DNA from: Enterococcus_C asini_A
GTDB taxonomy: Bacteria; Bacillota; Bacilli; Lactobacillales; Enterococcaceae
Length of the DNA: 64,000 nucleotides
NCBI RefSeq assembly: GCF_031928785.1
Contig: NZ_JARQAL010000001.1
Strand: one strand, 5' to 3'
Positions 26,020 through 34,479 of this stretch are shown piece by piece; within the stretch, counting starts at the first letter, position 1, and each line of letters begins with the position of its first letter. A model generated the notes under the pieces. That model was not told the DNA's origin and ran no database searches. It saw nothing but the letters and a program-made list of their open reading frames with translations. Made by a program: the position numbers and the translations under genes.

Positions 26020-28209
26020 ATGAGTGAGATGACCAATTCCCAAACTCAAAGTTTTGTCATTACCGGCATGACCTGTGCCAACTGTTCTGCTCGTGTGGAA
26101 AAAGAACTAAAGGCTCAACCTGGAGTCAAAAGCGCCAATGTGAACTTAGCTACCGAAAAAGCCACGGTTTCTTTTGAAGATACTACCCCAGAAGCGCTGA
26201 TTAACAGCGTAGAAAATATCGGGTATGGTGCGATTTTAGACGATGAAGCCCATCGCCAACAAGTAGCCCAAGAAAAAGCCCAACGTGTGCAGAAAATGAA
26301 GCGGGATGTGATTATTAGTGCTATTTTAGTAGCCCCTTTGATGATAGCTATGCTTTTAATGATGGCAGGGGTTCACAATCCTGTAGTAGCTTTTTTCCAC
26401 TTGCCTATCGTGCAATTGATTCTAGTCACGCCAATTCAATTTGTCATTGGGAAACGTTTCTATACTGGGGCTTATCACGCTATTAAAACCAAAGCGCCGA
26501 ATATGGACGTTTTAGTAGCCATGGGGACTACGGCAGCTTATTTGCTCAGTGTTTACAATGGCTTTTTAGCCAATAACCCTCATGAGTTGTATTTTGAATC
26601 CAGTGGGATGATCATCACTTTGATTTTATTGGGAAAATACTTGGAAACGATGGCAAAAACAAAAACTTCCAATGCCATTAAACAATTGATGAATTTGCAA
26701 GCCAAAACTGCTCGAATTTTAACTACTCAAGGTACGGAAGTGGACGTACCGTTGGAAGAAGTTACTACGGGAATGACGGTAATCGTGCATCCAGGAGAAC
26801 AAATTCCCGTGGATGGAGCAATTTTAACCGGGGTAACCTCAGTAGACGAAAGCATGCTGACAGGAGAAAGTTTGCCTCAAGAAAAAGGGGTAGGGGACAC
26901 GGTTTTTGGCGGCACGGTAAATACGAACGGGGCCATTTCATTACGAGCGTTAAAAGTTGGCAGTGAAACGGTTTTGGCCCGAATTATTCGCATGGTAGAA
27001 GATGCTCAGGGTTCCAAAGCTCCAATTCAACAAATCGCTGATAAGATTTCAGGGATTTTTGTACCGGCGGTTTTAATTGCTGCGGCAGTTGCGTTGCTTA
27101 TTACGGGATTTGTTACCGGAGATTGGCAGACGGCAGTAATTCACAGTGTGGCGGTCTTGGTGATTGCCTGTCCTTGTGCGTTGGGTCTAGCAACGCCTAC
27201 TGCCATTATGGTAGGAACTGGTTTAGGCGCAAAAAACGGTATTTTGATTAAAGGTGGGCAAGCGCTAGAAACAGCTTCTCACATCACCAGCGTCATTTTG
27301 GACAAAACTGGTACGATTACTGCGGGTAAACCCCAAGTAACCGATCTTTCTTTAAAAGAAGAGCGACTTTTAGATGTGATTGTGAGTCTAGAAAATCAAT
27401 CCGAGCATCCTTTAGCCCAAGCTATTTTGAATTATGGAAAAGAACAGGGAGCACAAACGTTACCTGTTAGTGAGTTTGCTGCCATTCCCGGTTTTGGGAT
27501 TACTGGGGTGATTGCTGGGATTACCTACCGCCTGGGAACCAAAGACTATGTGGCAGAACGAGAGAATTTAGAAAGCTACTCATCAGTTTTAGATAACTGG
27601 AGTGCTGCTGGGAAAACGTTGATGATTTTAGCAGATGAACAGGAGATTTTAGGGGCTATCGCCGTGGCAGATACCATTAAAGAAACCTCGAAAAAGGCTA
27701 TTTGTGACCTGCAAACTCAAGGGATTAAAGTCTTTATGCTGACTGGCGATAACCAAAAAGCTGCCAACCACATTGCCAAACAAGTGGGGATTCCTGAAGA
27801 AAATGTCTTTGCAGAAGTTTTGCCAGAAGACAAATCTGCAAAGGTTCAATACTTGCAAGAAAAAGGCGAAATTGTGGGCATGGTAGGTGATGGGATAAAC
27901 GATGCACCGGCCTTGGCTCTAGCAGATATCGGCATTGCCATGGGCAGTGGCACGGATATCGCGATGGAAACCGCTGATGTCACCTTAATTCACAGTGACT
28001 TAACCTATGTGGATAAGATGATTCAACTATCCCAAGCAACAATTCGTAAAATCAAACAAAATCTTTTCTGGGCTTTTGTTTATAACACCATTGGCATTCC
28101 CTTTGCGGCATTAGGCTTTTTGAATCCAATTGTCGCTGGCGGGGCCATGGCCTTTAGTTCAGTAAGTGTGCTGTTAAATTCTTTAAGTTTGAATCGTAAA
28201 AAGTTCTAA
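26020..28209 (+). CDS. copA: Copper P-type ATPase CopA
   Basis: The 729-residue P1B-ATPase moves Cu(I) across the membrane. It has one N-terminal HMA domain with GMTCANC (residues 16-22), eight predicted membrane helices with the CPC motif starting at Cys384, the phosphorylation site DKTGT (Asp428), SEHPLA (the P1B His-Pro) and GDGINDAPA. AAAGGTGAGC lies in the end of copZ. In E. hirae the homologue was proposed to import copper, but most CopA proteins export; direction cannot be read from sequence. A terminator follows before copB. Confidence 0.96.
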   Translation: MSEMTNSQTQSFVITGMTCANCSARVEKELKAQPGVKSANVNLATEKATVSFEDTTPEALINSVENIGYGAILDDEAHRQQVAQEKAQRVQKMKRDVIISAILVAPLMIAMLLMMAGVHNPVVAFFHLPIVQLILVTPIQFVIGKRFYTGAYHAIKTKAPNMDVLVAMGTTAAYLLSVYNGFLANNPHELYFESSGMIITLILLGKYLETMAKTKTSNAIKQLMNLQAKTARILTTQGTEVDVPLEEVTTGMTVIVHPGEQIPVDGAILTGVTSVDESMLTGESLPQEKGVGDTVFGGTVNTNGAISLRALKVGSETVLARIIRMVEDAQGSKAPIQQIADKISGIFVPAVLIAAAVALLITGFVTGDWQTAVIHSVAVLVIACPCALGLATPTAIMVGTGLGAKNGILIKGGQALETASHITSVILDKTGTITAGKPQVTDLSLKEERLLDVIVSLENQSEHPLAQAILNYGKEQGAQTLPVSEFAAIPGFGITGVIAGITYRLGTKDYVAERENLESYSSVLDNWSAAGKTLMILADEQEILGAIAVADTIKETSKKAICDLQTQGIKVFMLTGDNQKAANHIAKQVGIPEENVFAEVLPEDKSAKVQYLQEKGEIVGMVGDGINDAPALALADIGIAMGSGTDIAMETADVTLIHSDLTYVDKMIQLSQATIRKIKQNLFWAFVYNTIGIPFAALGFLNPIVAGGAMAFSSVSVLLNSLSLNRKKF

Positions 28210-28214
28210 CCTTG

Positions 28215-28256
28215 AAAAATCATTTTGCTCGGGAATTCGGCAAAATGATTTTTTCT
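28215..28256 (+). terminator. Terminator inside the cop operon, between copA and copB
   Basis: A perfect 14-base stem (28215-28228 with 28240-28253) of AAAAATCATTTTGC type ends in a T-run. It should reduce read-through into copB or mark a separate unit; no good promoter for copB was found after it. Confidence 0.85.
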
Positions 28257-28313
28257 TTTGAAACTGATAGGATGAAAGTAAGGATTGAAATAACTGCAAA
28301 GGAGCGGAAGAAT

Positions 28314-30581
28314 ATGAAGTCCAATCACGAAAAATATCATGAACAGATGGATCACGATATGAGTAAGATGAATCACGAGCAAATGAATCATGATATGAGC
28401 AAGATGGATCACGAGCATATGGAGCATGATATGAGCAAGATGAATCACGAGCATATGGATCACGATATGAGCAAGATGAATCATGAACAGATGGATCACG
28501 ATATGAGTAAGATGAATCACGAGCAAATGAATCATGATATGAGCAAGATGGATCACGAGCATATGGAGCATGATATGAGCAAGATGAATCACAGCCATAT
28601 GAACCACGATATGAGTGGCATGGATCATTCCATGCATATGGGCAACTTTAAGCAAAAATTTTGGCTATCATTGATTTTGGCGATTCCGATTATTCTCTTT
28701 TCGCCTATGATGGGGATGGAATTACCTTTTCAAATTAGTTTTCCGGGTTCTGATTGGCTAGTTTTAGTTTTGGCAACCCTGCTCTTTTTCTACGGGGGGC
28801 AACCCTTTCTAGCAGGAGCGAAGATGGAATTAAAAGACAAGAGTCCGGCGATGATGACCTTAATTGCGATGGGGATAACAGTAGCGTATGTCTACAGTCT
28901 TTATTCTTTTGTGGCGAATCATTTCTTCCATACCCATGTGATGGATTTTTTCTGGGAACTAGCAACTTTGATCGTCATCATGCTTTTAGGACATTGGATT
29001 GAAATGAATGCTGTCTCCAATGCTGGTAATGCATTGCAAAAATTAGCTGAGCTTTTACCGGATACCGTGACTCGTCTAACGGATTCTGGAGAAGAAAAAG
29101 TTTCCTTACAAGAAGTCAAAGAGGGAGAACACCTATTAGTACGTGCTGGGGATAAGATGCCTACGGATGGTGTCATTGAAAAAGGTCAGACTACGGTAGA
29201 CGAATCTGCGGTAACGGGAGAATCGCGAGGGGTTAAAAAAGATGTCGGTGACAAAGTAATCGGCGGTTCGGTCAATGGCAATGGTACAATCACCATAAAG
29301 GTTACCGGCACAGGAGCAAGCGGTTATTTAGCAAAAGTTATGGAAATGGTGCGCCAAGCCCAAGCTCAAAAGTCCAAACTGGAAAATTTAGCCGATAAAG
29401 TAGCGAAATGGCTGTTTTATATTGCATTGATTGCCGGAATATTGGCTTTTGTGATTTGGTTGTTTGTAGCTGATTTGTCCACAGCTTTAAATCGGATGGT
29501 AACGGTCTTTGTCATCGCGTGTCCCCATGCACTGGGATTAGCGATTCCTTTAATCGTCGCCCGTTCAACCTCTATTGCCGCTAAAGAAGGTCTGTTGCTA
29601 AAAAATCGTAATGCCTTGGAAAATGCTACGGAAATTCAACAAGTGCTATTGGATAAAACCGGTACCTTAACTGCCGGAACTTTTGCGGTGACAGGTTTTG
29701 TGAATTTTTCTAATGAAAAAAGTGATTCACAAGTCTTAGGTCTAATTGGTGCTTTAGAAGCTTCAGCTAATCATCCGATTGCTACTGGGATTATGAACTA
29801 TTTAAAAGAACAAGCAATCACAGTCTTAAAAGCTGAAAATGTAGAAAATATTTCCGGTGTGGGACTTGCAGGTGTTGTGGATGGTCAAAAATTAGCAATT
29901 GTCAATGAAGCAGAATTACAACGACGAGACATTTCCGTTCCTAGTGAAGTCAATTATACCTATGAAGAACAAGGGAATACCATTAGCTATTTACTTGTGG
30001 AAGATCAATTAATGGCACTGATTGCCTTAGGAGATCAGGTCAAACCAGAAGCCAAAAGCTTTATTCAAGCCTTAAAAGAGCGTGGCATTGAACCTGTAAT
30101 GCTTACAGGAGATAACGAGCACGCCGCAGCCAGCGTGGCAAAATATTTGGGCTTGGACAGTTATTATGCGCAACTCTTACCAGAAGATAAAGAGGCGATT
30201 GTCTCTCAACTGACGAAAGATGGGAAAAAAGTAGCCATGGTGGGAGATGGAATTAATGATGCACCAAGTTTGGCCCGGGCTACTGTGGGCATTGCCATTG
30301 GTGCAGGAACCGATGTAGCCATTGATTCTGCCGATGTGGTGTTGACAAATTCCAACCCGGAAGATATTTTACGCTTCTTGGATTTAGCGAAAGAAACTCG
30401 GAAAAAGATGGTTCAAAATCTTTGGTGGGGAGCGGGCTACAATATTTTCGCCATTCCGCTGGCAGCGGGGATCTTAGCACCAATTGGCATTATTTTGAAC
30501 CCAGCAGTCGGCGCCATTTTAATGTCGCTAAGTACAGTGATTGTGGCGTTAAATGCCATGACTTTAAAAATTAGAAAATAA
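28314..30581 (+). CDS. copB: Copper/silver exporting P-type ATPase CopB
   Basis: The ATG at 28314 follows AAAGGAGCGGA; the frame is open further upstream but that part overlaps the terminator stem. The 755-residue ATPase has no HMA domain. It starts instead with about 100 residues made of 12-residue His/Met/Asp repeats (H-D-M-S-K-M-N-H-E-Q-M-D type) that should bind copper or silver. The membrane motif is CPH (from Cys403), not CPC, marking the CopB class. DKTGT has Asp447; SANHPIA and GDGINDAPS are present. Its homologue in E. hirae expels Cu(I) and Ag(I). Confidence 0.95.
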   Translation: MKSNHEKYHEQMDHDMSKMNHEQMNHDMSKMDHEHMEHDMSKMNHEHMDHDMSKMNHEQMDHDMSKMNHEQMNHDMSKMDHEHMEHDMSKMNHSHMNHDMSGMDHSMHMGNFKQKFWLSLILAIPIILFSPMMGMELPFQISFPGSDWLVLVLATLLFFYGGQPFLAGAKMELKDKSPAMMTLIAMGITVAYVYSLYSFVANHFFHTHVMDFFWELATLIVIMLLGHWIEMNAVSNAGNALQKLAELLPDTVTRLTDSGEEKVSLQEVKEGEHLLVRAGDKMPTDGVIEKGQTTVDESAVTGESRGVKKDVGDKVIGGSVNGNGTITIKVTGTGASGYLAKVMEMVRQAQAQKSKLENLADKVAKWLFYIALIAGILAFVIWLFVADLSTALNRMVTVFVIACPHALGLAIPLIVARSTSIAAKEGLLLKNRNALENATEIQQVLLDKTGTLTAGTFAVTGFVNFSNEKSDSQVLGLIGALEASANHPIATGIMNYLKEQAITVLKAENVENISGVGLAGVVDGQKLAIVNEAELQRRDISVPSEVNYTYEEQGNTISYLLVEDQLMALIALGDQVKPEAKSFIQALKERGIEPVMLTGDNEHAAASVAKYLGLDSYYAQLLPEDKEAIVSQLTKDGKKVAMVGDGINDAPSLARATVGIAIGAGTDVAIDSADVVLTNSNPEDILRFLDLAKETRKKMVQNLWWGAGYNIFAIPLAAGILAPIGIILNPAVGAILMSLSTVIVALNAMTLKIRK
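28337..28592 (+). repeat. Tandem repeat in the copB His/Met head
   Basis: Bases 28337-28448 and 28481-28592 are identical (112 bases) at a 144-base period, that is four 36-base units. The 36-base units themselves are degenerate copies of one 12-residue motif. The exact identity suggests recent duplication by slippage or unequal crossing-over. Confidence 0.9.
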
Positions 30582-30589
30582 TTCTTCGT

Positions 30590-30624
30590 AAAAGCCCCAG
30601 TTTTTTTAGCTAGGGGCTTTTTTT
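30590..30624 (+). terminator. Terminator after copB
   Basis: AAAAGCCCC pairs with GGGGCTTTT (30590-30598 with 30613-30621), followed by more T. Confidence 0.9.
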
Positions 30625-30654
30625 CGGGAAGTTTATGGTGTAAAGAAGGGTTTG

Positions 30655-30663
30655 TGTTATAAT
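30655..30663 (+). promoter_or_regulatory. Extended -10 promoter for the Phd/YefM-like gene
   Basis: TGT-TATAAT is a consensus extended -10 (TATAAT at 30658-30663). No clear -35. The leader would be about 100 bases. Confidence 0.6.
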
Positions 30664-30768
30664 GTGTTCGTTACGAAAAGGCAGATTGCCTAGAGTTGTT
30701 TGATTATCAAGATTGCTGGTTTTTAATAGTCAGCCAGTATTTATATAGGAATAACTAGGAGTGAAAAG

Positions 30769-31284
30769 ATGGAATTAAAAAAGTTGGAAGTCCCAACCAC
30801 CTCAATTACTGAAGTCAAAAAATCCCCTATGGATGTCTTTGAACAGGCACGCCAAGCGGGAACTGGGGTCTATGTTTTTAACCGGGAAAAAGTTGCGGGA
30901 ATCATGTTGACTCAAGAACAATATGAAAATCTCTTACAAGAATTACACAATCGCACAACTGTTCCAGAAGAAAGGGTAGAAAGTGTGGCAGGTTTGGATG
31001 ATTTTCTAGGAGTGATGAGAGAAGCTTTGATTACCGGAACCACTGTTTCTGCAAAAAACTTAGACGAACGCATGGTGGCACTGGGCTTTATCACCCGGAA
31101 AACCGGCTTTGGTGGTGTTGTGGAGATGGTCAATGAATTGAAACAAACGGGAAAAATCGTTTACCAATTGCGAAAAAAACACGAAGGCAAAAACGTTGTT
31201 GCGGAAATGATTGGCGAACAAGACAATCAAGCAGCGATGTTTGATAAAGTGATTATTAAAAAGATTCATTTGAAAGAAGTTTAA
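30769..31284 (+). CDS. Orphan Phd/YefM-like protein with extra C-terminal domain
   Basis: The 171-residue protein begins like a Phd/YefM antitoxin: I-T-E-V-K-K-S-P near residues 13-20, then F-x-x-A-R-x-x-G-x-G-V-Y-V-F-N-R-E-K-V-A-G-I-M, matching the DNA-binding fold (about 1-60). Residues 60-171 form a second charged helical part that ordinary antitoxins (about 80-90 residues) lack. No toxin gene lies on either side: a terminator-like stem follows, then a convergent gene. AGGAGTG precedes the ATG. It may be a regulator that uses the Phd fold rather than an antitoxin. I do not recognise the C-terminal domain. Confidence 0.6.
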   Translation: MELKKLEVPTTSITEVKKSPMDVFEQARQAGTGVYVFNREKVAGIMLTQEQYENLLQELHNRTTVPEERVESVAGLDDFLGVMREALITGTTVSAKNLDERMVALGFITRKTGFGGVVEMVNELKQTGKIVYQLRKKHEGKNVVAEMIGEQDNQAAMFDKVIIKKIHLKEV

Positions 31285-31296
31285 AAGCTCTAAAAA

Positions 31297-31376
31297 TTAC
31301 TATGGCAATTCTCACCTATGAATTTCTCACCTTTTAGGACGTTAAGAGCTTTGCCGAAAGCTACAGGTGATAGTAA
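31297..31376 (+). other. Nested inverted repeats after the Phd/YefM-like gene
   Basis: TTACTAT...TAGTAA is the outer pair, CTCACCT...AGGTGA the next, and AGCTTT/AAAGCT (31347-31362) a 4-base-loop hairpin inside. It could be a structured 3' untranslated region or a small RNA; there is no known family I can name. Confidence 0.35.
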
Positions 31377-31402
31377 TCTGTAATTGAGTCTTTAAGAAAG
31401 TA

Positions 31403-31450
31403 AAGCGCTAGGATTTTCTATGTTTCAATAAGAAATCCTAGCGCTTATTT
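31403..31450. terminator. Terminator between convergent genes
   Basis: A perfect 14-base stem AAGCGCTAGGATTT / AAATCCTAGCGCTT (31403-31416 with 31433-31446), with ATTTT after it on the plus strand and A/T-rich flank on the other. Confidence 0.82.
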
Positions 31451-31507
31451 TGCAGATTATAATGATTACTTTGCTGAGATGAATGTCCTAAAATCAGTTG
31501 TTGCTAG

Positions 31508-31897
31508 TTAAGAATGAGTTTTCTTTTGGAGTTTTTCTTTTTTTGGAAAAAGGCGAATCTTTAAGACAGTGGCCCAAAAGATACCGAAGAGCTGAGGGAT
31601 GATATACAGGATGGACAGGCCTAACACAAGCCAAGCCGGATTAAATGGCTGGTAGAAAAAGCGCCACTCCGGATGCTTGAATTGGAGGTAGAATGACAAA
31701 ATCGTGCTTAGAATATTGCCTAAAAACCAGAGAGGCAGTTGATTGCTCGCTTTAAAATAAAAACCTAGCGTAATCGTTAGCACTAGGGAAATTAAAAAGC
31801 CAATGACGGACTGAAAATAGACATCGAGTAACAAAGACAAATAGACAAAAGGAATGGAAAATAACGCCAAAGGTAAAAATTTTAGTTTGTTGCTCAT
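31508..31897 (-). CDS. Hypothetical four-helix membrane protein
   Basis: The 129-residue product has about four hydrophobic segments (roughly 7-24, 28-47, 56-71, 86-112) and a basic C-terminal tail K-K-E-K-L-Q-K-K. AGGAGGTG lies before the ATG. I do not recognise a family. It is transcribed towards the Phd/YefM-like gene and divergently from the aminotransferase. No motif suggests a function. Confidence 0.65.
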   Translation of the reverse strand: MSNKLKFLPLALFSIPFVYLSLLLDVYFQSVIGFLISLVLTITLGFYFKASNQLPLWFLGNILSTILSFYLQFKHPEWRFFYQPFNPAWLVLGLSILYIIPQLFGIFWATVLKIRLFPKKEKLQKKTHS

Positions 31898-32323
31898 ATT
31901 GCACCTCCTGGTACGTTGTTATTCAATTACATTTTACGACCATTTATTAAAAGTACAATGCTTTTGGAAGAAAACTTGGGAAAGATGAGTTGTTTTTTAG
32001 TTTGCTCACTCTAAAATGCTATTTAATCACTGCTTTAAAAAGGAATAACTTAATCAAATAGTTCTTTTTTCTTTAAAATCAGAGGTGAGTGGAACTGGGC
32101 AATAAAAATATCTATGTTTTTTTATCTGTTTGTTGATTCGCTTGTGGACAATGGATTTCAAATATTGAATAACGAAATTCGGATGAAGTTTATTTTATTC
32201 AATAACTTTCGATAATTATTTATCAAAAAAAATAGACAAGAATCTAATTTTTGAAAAAAACTTTTTAGTAGCTGTATCCTATTTTTAAGTTGTGGTAGGA
32301 TTGAGAACAAAGGGGTTGATAAA
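31898..32323 (+). other. AT-rich divergent intergenic region
   Basis: No gene seen. An inverted repeat ATTGAATAA / TTATTCAAT lies at 32164-32203, with a CGAAA / TTTCG pair interleaved. The promoter for the aminotransferase is at 32251-32280. Confidence 0.5.
32251..32280 (+). promoter_or_regulatory. Candidate promoter of the aminotransferase gene
   Basis: TTGAAA (32251-32256) and TATCCT (32275-32280), 18-base spacer. Confidence 0.5.
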
Positions 32324-33493
32324 ATGAATCCATTAACAAATCGATTCAATAAACAAGTAGAAAAAATCGCCGTTTCCTTGATTCGGCAATTTGATGAACG
32401 AGTCTCAGGAATTGATGATATTTTGAAATTAACCTTGGGAGAACCGGATTTTAACACGCCAGAACACATTAAAGAAGCTGGTGAAAAAGCGATTCAAAAT
32501 AATTTTAGTCATTATAGTGGCATGGCAGGTTTACCTGATGTGCGCATGGCGGCAACGGCTTTTTTGAAACAAAAATATGGATTGGATTATGATGCTACAA
32601 AAGAAGTTTTGGTCACAGTAGGAGTGACGGAAGCAATTTCGGCAACTTTATTAGCCATTTTAGAAGCTGGGGATAAAGTATTATTGCCCGCACCAATCTA
32701 TCCCGGCTATGAACCGGTAATCACTTTATCCGGGGCCAAAGCGGTTTATATGGATACTACCGATAATGGTTTTGTCTTGTCTCCAGAAAAATTAGCGGCA
32801 ACGTTAGAAGCAGAAGGATCAGCGGTTAAAGCGGTTATCTTAAACTATCCAAGTAATCCCACTGGTGTGACGTATAATCGGCAAGAAGTACAAGCCTTAG
32901 CCGAAGTTTTGCGAAATTATCCGGTTTTTGTCATCAGTGATGAGGTTTATAGCGAGTTAAGCTACGAGGAAGAACATGTGTCGATTGCCGAATTTTTACC
33001 AGAGCAGACCATCTTACTAAATGGCTTATCCAAATCCCACGCGATGACTGGCTGGCGCATTGGCTTTATCTTTGCTCCGGCGATTTTGACAGCAGAAATT
33101 ATCAAAGTCCATCAATACTTGGTAACCGCTGCTTCGACAATTTCTCAAAAAGCAGCTGTGGAGGCTTTGGTACAAGGTATTGAAGACGGTGCAAAAATGG
33201 GGGAAGAATACCGCGTTCGTCGGGATTTTGTGTACGATAAATTAAAAAAACTAGGCTTTGAGGTTGCCAAACCATCGGGGGCTTTTTATCTCTTTGCCAA
33301 AATTCCAGCCGGTCAAATTCAAGATTCCATGGCTTTTTGTGTGGATTTGGCAGAAAAAAATCAGTTGGCGTTAATCCCGGGAATTGCCTTTGGACAAGCC
33401 GGAGAAGGCTATGTGCGCATTAGTTATGCTGCTAGTCGAGAAGCGTTAGCTGAAGCTATGAAACGCTTGGAAGCTTATTTGAAAAATAATTAA
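32324..33493 (+). CDS. Class I/II PLP-dependent aminotransferase
   Basis: The 389-residue fold-type I aminotransferase has the PLP Lys237 in NGLSKSHAMTGWRIGF. Also present are a Tyr in Y-P-G-Y-E-P, the N-Y-P-S-N-P-T-G motif and the phosphate-binding Arg of W-R-I-G. It resembles PatA/AraT proteins of bacilli and lactic acid bacteria, which act on aromatic amino acids, aspartate or acetyl-diaminopimelate. Substrate specificity cannot be assigned here. AAAGGGGTTG precedes the ATG. It stands alone with its own promoter and terminator. Confidence 0.88.
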   Translation: MNPLTNRFNKQVEKIAVSLIRQFDERVSGIDDILKLTLGEPDFNTPEHIKEAGEKAIQNNFSHYSGMAGLPDVRMAATAFLKQKYGLDYDATKEVLVTVGVTEAISATLLAILEAGDKVLLPAPIYPGYEPVITLSGAKAVYMDTTDNGFVLSPEKLAATLEAEGSAVKAVILNYPSNPTGVTYNRQEVQALAEVLRNYPVFVISDEVYSELSYEEEHVSIAEFLPEQTILLNGLSKSHAMTGWRIGFIFAPAILTAEIIKVHQYLVTAASTISQKAAVEALVQGIEDGAKMGEEYRVRRDFVYDKLKKLGFEVAKPSGAFYLFAKIPAGQIQDSMAFCVDLAEKNQLALIPGIAFGQAGEGYVRISYAASREALAEAMKRLEAYLKNN

Positions 33494-33507
33494 GGAAGAA
33501 AGAAAAG

Positions 33508-33550
33508 CAGGTTGGTGACTTAAGAAAAGTTGCTGACCTGTTTTGTTTTT
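33508..33550 (+). terminator. Terminator after the aminotransferase gene
   Basis: CAGGTTGGTGACTT pairs with AAGTTGCTGACCTG, with four G-U pairs (33508-33521 with 33527-33540), then TTTTGTTTTT. Confidence 0.82.
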
Positions 33551-33618
33551 ACTGCCTTTTTTGAAAGGGATTACCTGAAGATGCCTTTTAAAAATACAGC
33601 AAATGGAAAGAAAATGAA

Positions 33619-33647
33619 AACCTGTGACAGTGAGGTTTCCACAGGTT
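33619..33647 (+). other. Inverted repeat before the two-component genes
   Basis: AACCTGTG (33619-33626) and CACAGGTT (33640-33647) form an 8-base perfect stem without a U-run. Could be a protein-binding site. Confidence 0.35.
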
Positions 33648-33742
33648 ATGAAACAATTTCTTCGTTATTTTGCTGACTTATCCACATGCCTTAAATTTTT
33701 TTGTAAATCTGAGGCAGTGGAGGAAGTTTCCTTTTTTAGGAG

Positions 33743-33763
33743 CCCTTTGGTAAAATCAAAGGG
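33743..33763 (+). promoter_or_regulatory. Promoter with palindromic operator for the response regulator
   Basis: CCCTTTG and CAAAGGG flank TAAAAT (33751-33756), which with TGG before it forms an extended -10. A protein bound to this palindrome would cover the -10, so autorepression or another repressor is likely. Confidence 0.55.
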
Positions 33764-33792
33764 AAAATCCTAGCAGAAAGTAGTGAAGTGGG

Positions 33793-34479
33793 ATGAAAAT
33801 TTTTTTAATTGAAGATGATACAGCCTTGGCTAAAGTAGTGAAAGAGGCGATTGCAAAATATGGCTTTGAGGTGCATCAAGCTCAAAATTTTGCGGATTTA
33901 TTAGTGGAATTTCAACAAGTGAAGCCGGATTTAGTTTTGATGGATATTAATCTGCCCTATTTTGATGGCTTTTATTGGACGCGGCAGTTACGAAAGCAAT
34001 CCAATTTGCCGATTATTTTTCTCTCGGCCCGAGATCACCCTATGGATCAAGTCATGGCTATGGAATACGGTGGGGATGATTATTTGGTGAAACCTTTTGA
34101 CAATGAAGTATTGGTGGCTAAGATCAAAAGCCAATTGCGCCGAGCTTATGGGGAGTACTCTGTGGCAGGAGAGCGGATTTTTAGCTTTCATGATTTGCAG
34201 TATTTTCCTGAGCGCTTGGAAGTCCATTACGCTGGGCAAAAGGAATATTTGACCAAAAAAGAAGGAGAATTAATGGAGCTTTTAATGGAATATGCTCCGC
34301 GGATTGTTAAGCGAGAAACTTTTTTAATGAAGCTTTGGGATGATGAGCGTTTTGTGGATGACAATACCCTTTCCGTTAATATGGGTCGCTTACGGAAAAA
34401 ATTGGAAGATATGGGCTTGGAAGATAAAATCCAAACGCTGCGGGGACAAGGCTACCAGTTGATCTGGGAGGTAGTGTAA
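33793..34479 (+). CDS. OmpR-family response regulator, BceR/GraR-like
   Basis: The 228-residue regulator has a receiver domain with the acidic pocket E7-D8-D9, phospho-acceptor Asp51 (LVLMDINLPYFDG), Thr/Ser and Lys102-region residues. A winged-helix output domain of OmpR type follows (about 130-228, ending R-G-Q-G-Y-Q-L). Its stop overlaps the kinase start by one base. With an intramembrane kinase and a BceAB-like transporter next door, it most likely controls resistance to cell-wall-active peptides. Confidence 0.9.
   Translation: MKIFLIEDDTALAKVVKEAIAKYGFEVHQAQNFADLLVEFQQVKPDLVLMDINLPYFDGFYWTRQLRKQSNLPIIFLSARDHPMDQVMAMEYGGDDYLVKPFDNEVLVAKIKSQLRRAYGEYSVAGERIFSFHDLQYFPERLEVHYAGQKEYLTKKEGELMELLMEYAPRIVKRETFLMKLWDDERFVDDNTLSVNMGRLRKKLEDMGLEDKIQTLRGQGYQLIWEVV

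Noticed and set aside
28212..28313. N-terminal extension of CopB by 34 residues
   Set aside because: It would translate the terminator stem and lacks a ribosome-binding site; the ATG at 28314 has AAAGGAGCGGA.
28337..28592. CRISPR-like regular repeats
   Set aside because: The repeats are in frame, have no unique spacers and encode a metal-binding motif; no cas genes nearby.
28206..28655. A 149-residue minus-strand open frame with regular His/Leu/Ile repeats
   Set aside because: It is the complement of the copB His/Met repeats; it has no ribosome-binding site and its regularity comes from the sense-strand repeats.
30769..31284. A complete type II toxin-antitoxin locus
   Set aside because: Only the antitoxin-like gene is present; neighbours on both sides are unrelated or separated by terminators.
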